Assembly (NCBI GenBank): GCA_021817025.1
Contig: JAKAWF010000103.1
Span: 1 to 10,672 of the forward strand
Direction of reading: 5' to 3'
Length of the DNA stretch: 10,672 nt
Source of the DNA: a bacterium
GTDB taxonomy: Bacteria; Chloroflexota; Dormibacteria; UBA8260; Bog-877
Shown: positions 4,991 through 10,672 of the stretch, piece after piece
Layout: every line of letters starts with the position of its first letter
Position numbering within the stretch: position 1 is the stretch's first letter
Position numbers and translations under genes: made by a program
The notes under the pieces: generated by a model
What the model was told of the DNA's origin: nothing
Database searches by the model: none
The model's input: only the letters and a program-made list of their open reading frames with translations

Positions 4991-6085
4991 TCAGCTGCTC
5001 CCCCGGGCCAGCGAGGCCAGCAGCCGGACCACCTCCATGGCGGCCTCCGGCCTGGCCTGAGCCCGGCTCGCGCGCGCCATGCGGCCCCACCGACCGGAAT
5101 CGCCCAGGATCCCGCTCACCTCCGCGATCAGGCGCTCCGAGGTCAGCTCCGAGTCCTCCACCACCACCGCCGCGCCCGCCTCGGAGAAGGGCTGGGCGTT
5201 GGCGGCCTGATGGTTGCCGGCGTGGGGATAGGGCACCAGCACCATCGGCTTGCCCAGGCAGGCCACCTCCGCCAGCGAGCTGCCCCCAGCCCGCATCGCG
5301 ACCAGGCCCGCCCCCGCGAGCGTGACCGCCATGTGGTCCTCAAAAGCCGATACCTGGTACCGTCCAGAGTCGCCGAGACCGCGGGCGGCGGCCTCGGCCA
5401 TCACCCGCTCGTGGTCGCCCGGTCCGGTCAGGTGGGTGACCGCCAGACCGGGCAGCGCCGAGAGCAACCCGGGCAGCGCCTCCAGCAGCACCTGGTTGAG
5501 ATGCCGGGCCCCCTGGGAGCCGCCCATCACCAGCAGCGTCTGGACCAGTTCGGGGGGGCCGACCGGTCCGGCGGGGGCGCTGAACTCGCTCCGCACCGGG
5601 TTGCCGGTGCACACCACGCGCGCCCCGGGCAGGTGCGCGGCCGTGCCCGGGAAGGAGGTCGCCACCACCGCCGCCCGCCGGGCCAGCCACTCCACCGCCC
5701 GGCCCGGCAGCTCGTTCTGCTCCAGCAGCACCACCGGCACCCCCTGTCTCCCGGACACCAGCGCCACCGGCACCGACACGTAGCCGCCCGTGGCCAGCAC
5801 CACGTCAGGTCGGAATCCATTCATCACCCGGCGCGCCTGCAGATAGGCCAGCGGCATCCGGGTGAGCAGCCGCGGGGTGGCGGTGAGACGGCTGGAGCCC
5901 ATGCTGCCCAGGGTGAGCCCGACGAACTCCAGGCCGGCTCCAGGCACCAGCCTGGACTCGGGCCCGTCCGCCCTGCCCACGTAGGTGACCGCCCCCTTGG
6001 GGTCAGTCCGCCTGAGCGCCTCGGCGACCGCTATCGCGGGGGTGCAGTGCCCCCCCGTTCCCCCTCCCGTGATCAGCACGCGCAT
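4991..6085 (-). CDS. murG: MurG, lipid II synthase (GlcNAc transferase)
   Basis: GT-B glycosyltransferase of 364 residues on the cytoplasmic membrane face. It transfers GlcNAc from UDP-GlcNAc to lipid I, making lipid II. The N-terminal glycine-rich loop GGGTGGH (7-13) with the following TPA is the lipid-I-side signature. GNPVR (161-165), GGSQGA (188-193), RAGGSSLAE (265-273, the Glu contacting the ribose of UDP) and PYPHAGNHQAANA (285-297) are the donor-site motifs. Length is typical. The ATG at 6085 is chosen because MRVLITGGGTGG is the standard N-terminus, although the frame remains open to 6169; a GGGG stretch lies about nine bases upstream. The start lies 83 bases inside the ftsW reading frame, and the stop is two bases before murC. 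Confidence 0.97.
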   Translation of the reverse strand: MRVLITGGGTGGHCTPAIAVAEALRRTDPKGAVTYVGRADGPESRLVPGAGLEFVGLTLGSMGSSRLTATPRLLTRMPLAYLQARRVMNGFRPDVVLATGGYVSVPVALVSGRQGVPVVLLEQNELPGRAVEWLARRAAVVATSFPGTAAHLPGARVVCTGNPVRSEFSAPAGPVGPPELVQTLLVMGGSQGARHLNQVLLEALPGLLSALPGLAVTHLTGPGDHERVMAEAAARGLGDSGRYQVSAFEDHMAVTLAGAGLVAMRAGGSSLAEVACLGKPMVLVPYPHAGNHQAANAQPFSEAGAAVVVEDSELTSERLIAEVSGILGDSGRWGRMARASRAQARPEAAMEVVRLLASLARGSS

Positions 6086-7259
6086 AGGCAGTCCCCGCTC
6101 GGCGGCGCCGGGCCGAGATATTGAGCAAGATCCCGGTGGCGGCCAGCGAGAGCGCCATCGAGGAGCCACCGTAGCTTATGAACGTGAGGGGCACCCCCGT
6201 CGAGGGGATCGTGCCGGTCACCCCGCCCACGTTGATCAGCGCCTGGCCCACGACCCAGATGGTGACCCCGCCCGCCAGCAGGGCTCCCAGGTGATCGGGA
6301 GCATGCCTGGCGATCTGGTAGCCGCGCCAGGCGAAGAGGGCGAAGAGCGCCAGCACCGCCAGCGTCCCCACCAGCCCCATGTCCTGGCCGACGACCGCGA
6401 AGATGAAGTCGTTCTGCGCCTCGGGCAGCAGCTGGGCCGGAGGCACCGGGCTGCTGAAGCCCGTCCCGAAGACGCCGCCGGCCCCGAACGCGTAGAGCGC
6501 CTGCACCGCCTGGAATCCGGACCCCAGCGGGTGTGCGAAGGGGTTGAGGTAGGCGAGCAGGCGAGCCATCCGGTAGGGCTCGGCCTTGATCATCAGCGCC
6601 CCCGCGGCCAGGCCCAGCCCGCCCAGGGCGACCAGGTAGCGGAGCTTGGCCCCGGCCAGCACCAGCAGCCCCAGGCCCACCATCGCCAGAACCATGGTCG
6701 AGCCCAGGTCCTTCTCCAGCAGCACCAGGGCCGCCACCACCCCGATCCGCCAGGCGTAGGGGATGATCCCCTGATGCAGGTCGGTGATGGTGCGCCGGTG
6801 CTGATCGAGCCAGACCGCCCCGAACACCACCACCATGAACTGGGCGATCACACTGGGCTGGATCGTCACCGAGCCCGCCCCGATCCAGCGCCGCGCTCCC
6901 TGGACCTCGACTCCGATGTGGGGGATGAGCACCGCCACCAGCAGGACCAGGCTGGCAGCGGCCAGCCAGGGGCCGAGCCGCCGCCAGTGGTGATAGTCGA
7001 GGCGCGTGCCGATCACCAGCCCCACCGCGCCGAGCACCAACCAGACCACCTGGCGCTCGAAGAAGTAGGCAGGATTGCCGTAGGTAGTGTAGGCGACCCC
7101 GGCACTGGCGACGAACACCATGATCAGGCCGAGCGCGCAGAGCATGGCGGTGGTCAGCAGGAGCCAGACATCGAGGTCGGGCGCGTGGGCCCAGCCGAGC
7201 CCGCGGCGCTCGCCCCCGGGATGGGCGGCGGGAACCCACCGCTCGAACCGCGCGATCAC
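6003..7259 (-). CDS. ftsW: FtsW, SEDS-family septal glycosyltransferase
   Basis: Polytopic membrane protein of 418 residues that polymerises lipid II into glycan strands at the septum together with FtsI. About ten hydrophobic segments are visible. Family blocks are GARRW (121-125), QPSVIAQF (134-141, normally QPSE-x-x-K), EKDLGS (182-187, normally [EQ]PDLGT), LPEAQNDF (278-285) with Asp284 at the conserved catalytic Asp, and PLTFISYGGSS (357-367). Position right before murG favours FtsW over RodA. The start is GTG at 7259, overlapping the mraY stop as GTGA, with GGGGGGAA about ten bases upstream; an upstream extension to 7355 would lie wholly inside mraY and is not used. The Arg-rich C-terminal tail overlaps murG by 83 bases. 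Confidence 0.95.
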   Translation of the reverse strand: MIARFERWVPAAHPGGERRGLGWAHAPDLDVWLLLTTAMLCALGLIMVFVASAGVAYTTYGNPAYFFERQVVWLVLGAVGLVIGTRLDYHHWRRLGPWLAAASLVLLVAVLIPHIGVEVQGARRWIGAGSVTIQPSVIAQFMVVVFGAVWLDQHRRTITDLHQGIIPYAWRIGVVAALVLLEKDLGSTMVLAMVGLGLLVLAGAKLRYLVALGGLGLAAGALMIKAEPYRMARLLAYLNPFAHPLGSGFQAVQALYAFGAGGVFGTGFSSPVPPAQLLPEAQNDFIFAVVGQDMGLVGTLAVLALFALFAWRGYQIARHAPDHLGALLAGGVTIWVVGQALINVGGVTGTIPSTGVPLTFISYGGSSMALSLAATGILLNISARRRRAGTAYARADHGRGNGGALHPRDSGRRGAQAD

Positions 7260-8224
7260 GGACGCGTTCCCCCCAGCCCCGACCAGAGGGCCCAGGCCAC
7301 CACCAGCGCGGCCGCGACCAGCGAGGTCGCCCAGAGCCGCAGGTCGATCCCCCACTCGCCCATGCCTCCGAGCTCGAGATGATGGTGGAAGGGGCTCATT
7401 CGCAGCAGCCTGCGGCCGTGGCTGAGTTTGAAGTAGCCCACCTGGGCCATCACCGACAGCGCCTCCACCACAAACACCACGGCCAGCAGCGGCAGCAGCA
7501 GCAGCAGCCCGGTCTCGGTGGCGGCCACCGCCAGCATCAGCCCGATGGCAAGCGCGCCGGCATCCCCCATGAAGATCCTGGCCTGGGGCCGGTTGAAGGC
7601 GAGGAAGGCCAGCAGCCCAGCCGCCAGCACGAAGCAGGTGGTGGCCAGCGCCGGGCGGTGCTGGATCGACGCCGCCAGGCCGCAGGCGGCAAAGGCCGGC
7701 AGCGCCACTCCGGCGGTGAGGCCGTCGACGCCATCGGTGAGGTTGGCGGCATTGGCGCTGGCGAGGGCGGCGAAGGCGGCCAGAGCGATCGCGCCCGCAC
7801 CCAAGTCCCGCCAGCCCAAGCCGGGTACGATCTGCGGGCCCGCGCCGCTGACGGAGAGAGCCCAGCCCAGGAGGCCTGAGCAGACCGCCAGCAGGCCGAA
7901 CTTGGGCAGTGCCCGCAGTCCCTTTCCTCGACGGACCTTGAGCCAGTCGTCGGCGAGGCCGACCGCGGTCCCCAGGGCGGCGGCGGCGACCACGACCCCG
8001 CCGGCCAGGTCGCGCAGGGCAAGCCCCCAGGCGACCGCCAGGACCAGGCAGAAGACGAGGCCGCCCGCGGTCGGGGTGCCGGCCTTGCGGAGGTGAGATG
8101 TGGGTCCGTCGCTGCGCTCCACCTGCCTCAGCCCCAGCCGGCGCAGGGTGACGATGGCGGGCGGGTAGAGCGCCACCCCGCCCACGAAAGCTCCCGCCAC
8201 TGCGAGTCCGTTCACGCGGGGCAT
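7256..8224 (-). CDS. mraY: MraY, phospho-MurNAc-pentapeptide translocase
   Basis: Integral membrane enzyme of 322 residues that joins phospho-MurNAc-pentapeptide to undecaprenyl phosphate to form lipid I, the first membrane step of peptidoglycan synthesis. Motifs in order are SHLRKAGTPTAGG (43-55), GLADDWLKVRRGKGL (89-103) with the Asp pair 92-93, NLTDGVDGLTAG (161-172), IFMGDAGALAIG (217-228) with Asp221, and MSPFHHHLELGG (276-287) with the HHH triad characteristic of MraY. Around ten membrane segments are seen. Length is at the short end of normal. The start is ATG at 8224, one base after the ftsI stop, with no strong Shine-Dalgarno, so coupling to ftsI is likely. It follows ftsI directly, without the murE and murF often found there. 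Confidence 0.97.
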   Translation of the reverse strand: MPRVNGLAVAGAFVGGVALYPPAIVTLRRLGLRQVERSDGPTSHLRKAGTPTAGGLVFCLVLAVAWGLALRDLAGGVVVAAAALGTAVGLADDWLKVRRGKGLRALPKFGLLAVCSGLLGWALSVSGAGPQIVPGLGWRDLGAGAIALAAFAALASANAANLTDGVDGLTAGVALPAFAACGLAASIQHRPALATTCFVLAAGLLAFLAFNRPQARIFMGDAGALAIGLMLAVAATETGLLLLLPLLAVVFVVEALSVMAQVGYFKLSHGRRLLRMSPFHHHLELGGMGEWGIDLRLWATSLVAAALVVAWALWSGLGGTRP

Positions 8225-8225
8225 C

Positions 8226-10034
8226 TTAGGGCCGGAGCTTGAAGGTGTTGATCAACTGCTGGGTCACCAGCTTGGAGGTCGGGGCGGCGTCGTAGGCCCC
8301 CTCCCGCAGGAAGGCGGGCACCTGGGGGTCGCGGATGATGCAGAGCATCGAGAACTGGGGGTTGCTGGCTGGGAAGAACTCGGTGAAGGAGTCGATGGTG
8401 TTGTTGCCGTAGACCCCATGCCCGTTGGAGACCGACGAGGTCCCCGTCTTGCCCGCGATCTGCCCCTTCCAGGCGGGCCAGATCCTGGCGGCGTAGCCGG
8501 AGCCGCCGGGCACGTCCACCACCCCCACCATCATCTGGGTGAGGGTCTGGGCGGTGGCGGCGGAGATCACCCGATGGGTCTTGGGCTTGATGTAGGTGGT
8601 CGGCTGGCCGCCGCCGGTGATGGCGGACACCACATGGGGCTGCACCCACACCCCCCCGTTGGCAACCGCGTTGACCGCGGCCAGCATCTGGATCGGGGTG
8701 GTCACGTAGCCCTGCCCGAAGCTGGCGGTGGCGAACTGGACGGGCTGGAGCTGGGAGAACGCCGGCAGGGGCTGGTTGGAGGCCCCGGCGAGGTCGATCC
8801 CGGTCGGGTGCCCGATTCCGAAAGCCTGCATGTTCTGGTAGAAGGGTCTCGCCCCCTCCCACTGCTGGATGTGGACGGCGCCCACGTTGAGGGAGTCCTC
8901 CAGCACCCAGTTCATGGAGATGACCCCGTGCGCCTTCAGGTCCCAGTCCCGGATGGTCCAGCCCTGGACGGTCACCTGGCCGGTCTCGTCGAAGGTCTCG
9001 GTGGGGGTCATCACGTGACGGTTGAGCGCGCCGGCAAAGGTCAGCACCTTGCCCACCGACCCCGGCTCGTAGAGGGAGGCCACCCCCGCGTCCGTGAAGA
9101 GCTTGACCGGCTCGCTGGCGTAGTTGTTGGCGTTGTAGGAGGGATAGTCCGCCCAGGCCACGATGCCTCCGGTGTGCACGTCCATCACGATCATGGTCCC
9201 GGAGCTGCCGTTGACCTTCTGGACCTCGGCGGCCAGGTCCTTCTCGACGGTCGCCTGGATGGTGGCGTTCAGGCTGGTCTGAAGGTTGCGGCCGTTGACC
9301 GCCGGCTGCTGCGGGGCCGAGCTCAGCACCACCGGGTTGCCCTGGAGGTCCTGGATCACCGACTCCTTGCCCGGATGGCCGGCCAGCACTGAGTTGTAGT
9401 ACCCCTCCAGCCCGTACTGGCCCTGGCCGCTGGCATTGACGAAGCCGAGCACGTTGGCGGCCAGGGTGGTGTTGGGCACCGGCCCCGGCCCGTAGGAGCG
9501 AGTCTCTCCCTGAATGGCGCCGATCCCGGTCAGATCCATCTGCTGCAGTCGGGTGTCGACCCGGGCTGGTTGGCCCTTGGCCAGGTACTCGAAGTCCAGG
9601 GGCTTGCTGAGGAGCTGCAGAATCTGGTTGGCGGGCAGGTCGAGGACCGGCGCCAGCTGGGCTGCGTCGCGGACCCGCTGGGTGGTCGGGATCTGATTCG
9701 GTGCCGCAAAGACATCATATGTGGGCACGTTGCCGGCCAGCACCTGGCCCTGGCTGTCGAGGATCAGCCCCCTGGTGGCGGGTATGGTCACCTGCTGGAC
9801 CTGCTGGGAGACAGCCGCCGCTGCCAGCGCCTGGCCCTGCCGGATCTGAAGCTCCACCAACCTGACGCCCAGCCCGAAGATGCCGACCAGGAGTAGCGCC
9901 AGGAGCACGGCCAGGCGCCGTCTGGGATCGGCCGACTCGAGGTGGCCGCGGCCTCCGCGCGCCAGATCGGCGGGTCGGCGGCGGGCGCTTGATCGCCGCG
10001 CCGAGTAGGACCTGCCAGCCACCCGGTCAGGCAC
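8226..10034 (-). CDS. ftsI: FtsI, septal class B penicillin-binding protein
   Basis: Septal peptidoglycan transpeptidase (PBP3/PBP2x class) that cross-links the glycan made by FtsW. The product is 602 residues: an Arg-rich cytoplasmic tail (1-40), one membrane helix (about 41-60), a dimerisation/pedestal region opening with RGLILDSQGQVLA (88-100), and the transpeptidase domain. Active-site motifs are SVGK within YEPGSVGK (Ser326, Lys329), SLN (381-383) and KTGTS (529-533). No PASTA repeats follow the catalytic domain. The start is GTG at 10034, overlapping ftsL by eight bases. A second GTG at 10022 lies ten bases after AAGGG and would begin four bases after the ftsL stop, so either may be used. 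The stop is one base from mraY. The neighbourhood supports FtsI over an elongation PBP2. Confidence 0.95.
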   Translation of the reverse strand: MPDRVAGRSYSARRSSARRRPADLARGGRGHLESADPRRRLAVLLALLLVGIFGLGVRLVELQIRQGQALAAAAVSQQVQQVTIPATRGLILDSQGQVLAGNVPTYDVFAAPNQIPTTQRVRDAAQLAPVLDLPANQILQLLSKPLDFEYLAKGQPARVDTRLQQMDLTGIGAIQGETRSYGPGPVPNTTLAANVLGFVNASGQGQYGLEGYYNSVLAGHPGKESVIQDLQGNPVVLSSAPQQPAVNGRNLQTSLNATIQATVEKDLAAEVQKVNGSSGTMIVMDVHTGGIVAWADYPSYNANNYASEPVKLFTDAGVASLYEPGSVGKVLTFAGALNRHVMTPTETFDETGQVTVQGWTIRDWDLKAHGVISMNWVLEDSLNVGAVHIQQWEGARPFYQNMQAFGIGHPTGIDLAGASNQPLPAFSQLQPVQFATASFGQGYVTTPIQMLAAVNAVANGGVWVQPHVVSAITGGGQPTTYIKPKTHRVISAATAQTLTQMMVGVVDVPGGSGYAARIWPAWKGQIAGKTGTSSVSNGHGVYGNNTIDSFTEFFPASNPQFSMLCIIRDPQVPAFLREGAYDAAPTSKLVTQQLINTFKLRP

Positions 10035-10440
10035 CCTTGAGGGCGAGCAGGACCGGCAGCAGCGGATCCGTCCCGGGCGCGGCCGGAGGAGTCAGGACCG
10101 TCCAACTGGGCGGTGGGGTGAGACCCATGTGGGTGGCCGCCACGTTGATCGCGCCCGCACTCTGGAGCTGGTCGAGCTGCTGGGCCAGCAGCTGGTCGCT
10201 GTTGCTGAGCTGGGCCTTCCAGGCCTGCAGCGACGCCACCTGGTAGGTGAGGGCGGTGCCGGTCGCCGTCTGGGACACGTACATGGTCCCGGCCAGCACC
10301 AGCAGGGCCAGCACCGGCAGCAGTGCCCAGGCCAACCCGGTGCGTGCCCGGGTGCGGGTGCGGCTGCGCGAGGGTGCCGACTCCTCCTCGTCGAAGGGCA
10401 GGAATCCAGCCCGGGAACGGGACGCGGTGATGGTGCTCAT
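10027..10440 (-). CDS. ftsL: Cell division protein FtsL-like
   Basis: Small bitopic protein of 137 residues with the FtsL plan: a charged cytoplasmic tail with an Arg/Ser/Thr run (SRSRTRTRART, 24-34), a single membrane helix (about 35-55, GLAWALLPVLALLVLAG) and a periplasmic coiled-coil segment (about 63-95, rich in Leu, Gln and Ala heptads), then a Pro-rich tail ending LLALKGA. FtsL sequences are poorly conserved, so the identification rests on this layout and on its place between rsmH and ftsI, where ftsL always sits in dcw clusters. With FtsQ and FtsB/DivIC it would activate FtsW-FtsI. The start ATG at 10440 has an AGGG about six bases upstream. The gap to the rsmH stop is 66 bases, in which I see no clear promoter. 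Confidence 0.88.
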   Translation of the reverse strand: MSTITASRSRAGFLPFDEEESAPSRSRTRTRARTGLAWALLPVLALLVLAGTMYVSQTATGTALTYQVASLQAWKAQLSNSDQLLAQQLDQLQSAGAINVAATHMGLTPPPSWTVLTPPAAPGTDPLLPVLLALKGA

Positions 10441-10506
10441 GGTGGCCCTGGTGCGGAAATGTGAACTGGAACGTGAGGCGGGACGGGGGCGGTCGGCGGG
10501 TCGGGG

Positions 10507-10671
10507 TCAGGGGATCGGCGCGGGCAGCTTCACGGCCGTGCGCAGGAGCGCGGAGCGCGCCCGCGGATTGCGCTCGACCTCGGCCGGAGACGGTCGTATC
10601 GCGCGTCGCTGCGGCAAGGAGAGGGTGGCCCGGTGGGCGCAGGTGCAGATGGGTTGTTGGGGAGGACATAC
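10507..10671 (-). CDS. rsmH: RsmH (MraW) C-terminus, 16S rRNA methyltransferase, partial
   Basis: The last 54 codons of a gene whose 5' part lies outside the window. The visible part contains VCPPQQPICTCAHRA, RRAIRPSPAEVERNPRARSA and LLRTAVKLPAP. The Cys-Pro-Pro stretch and the block RAIRPS...E...NPRARSA.LR are the conserved C-terminal signature of RsmH, which methylates N4 of C1402 of 16S rRNA using S-adenosylmethionine. Its position just before ftsL is the standard one in dcw clusters. The stop is TGA at 10509-10507. A different open frame that covers this stretch from 10669 is a shadow. Confidence 0.93.
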   Translation of the reverse strand, partial: VCPPQQPICTCAHRATLSLPQRRAIRPSPAEVERNPRARSALLRTAVKLPAPIP

Positions 10672-10672
10672 A

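Noticed and set aside
7260..7355. Longer ftsW start at 7355
   Set aside because: It would overlap mraY by 100 bases and adds a Gly/Arg-rich stretch unlike any FtsW N-terminus; the GTG at 7259 forms a GTGA overlap with a G-rich ribosome-binding site.
5985..7382. 465-codon open frame on the plus strand opposite ftsW
   Set aside because: The product is dominated by His, Gln, Arg and Pro with no recognisable fold, and the minus strand carries a clear FtsW. A codon-shadow artefact.
7484..7508. CAG/CTG trinucleotide run in mraY
   Set aside because: It encodes a leucine-rich membrane helix (LLLLPLLA) and is interrupted; ordinary for a GC-rich membrane protein gene.
8418..9392. 324-codon open frame on the plus strand opposite ftsI
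   Set aside because: Gly/His/Val-rich shadow of the transpeptidase gene, with no motif or start signal of its own.

Overview
This window is a division and cell-wall (dcw) gene cluster, and every supported gene is on the minus strand, so transcription runs from high to low coordinates. In that order it holds the 3' end of rsmH, then ftsL, ftsI, mraY, ftsW, murG, a murC/mpl-type ligase gene, a vapB-vapC toxin-antitoxin pair, ftsQ, ftsA and the first codons of what is very probably ftsZ. The plus strand carries many long open frames, but these are by-products of very high GC content and I annotate none of them.

The DNA is strongly GC-rich and the genes use GC-ending codons and several GTG or TTG starts. 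FtsA is present, which argues against Actinobacteria, where it is generally absent. The cluster is compact. A high-GC soil or environmental lineage such as Chloroflexota or Candidatus Dormibacterota would fit, but that placement is inference and not shown by the sequence.

Layout: 10671-8226 holds rsmH (end), ftsL and ftsI, for the divisome core and septal transpeptidase. 8224-4991 holds mraY, ftsW and murG, the lipid I/lipid II and SEDS glycosyltransferase steps. 4988-3543 holds a Mur ligase in the murC position with marked Mpl-like signatures. 3377-2741 holds vapBC with its own promoter and palindromic operator. 2540-1497 is ftsQ. 1496-1243 is a non-classical leader with a candidate promoter, a palindrome at the predicted transcription start and two tandem overlapping mini-ORFs that run into the TTG start of ftsA. 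1242-1 holds ftsA and the start of ftsZ.

Together the genes would make lipid II (MraY, MurG), polymerise and cross-link it at the septum (FtsW, FtsI), regulate that synthase (FtsL, FtsQ) and anchor the Z-ring to the membrane (FtsA, FtsZ). murE, murF, murD, murB and ddl, which often sit inside such clusters, are all missing here. The points most worth a second look are the vapBC pair in the position usually held by murB/ddl, its VapC lacking one PIN-domain acidic residue, the vapB operator lying over a -10 box next to an apparently leaderless start, the Mpl-like ligase, and the mini-ORF leader of ftsA.
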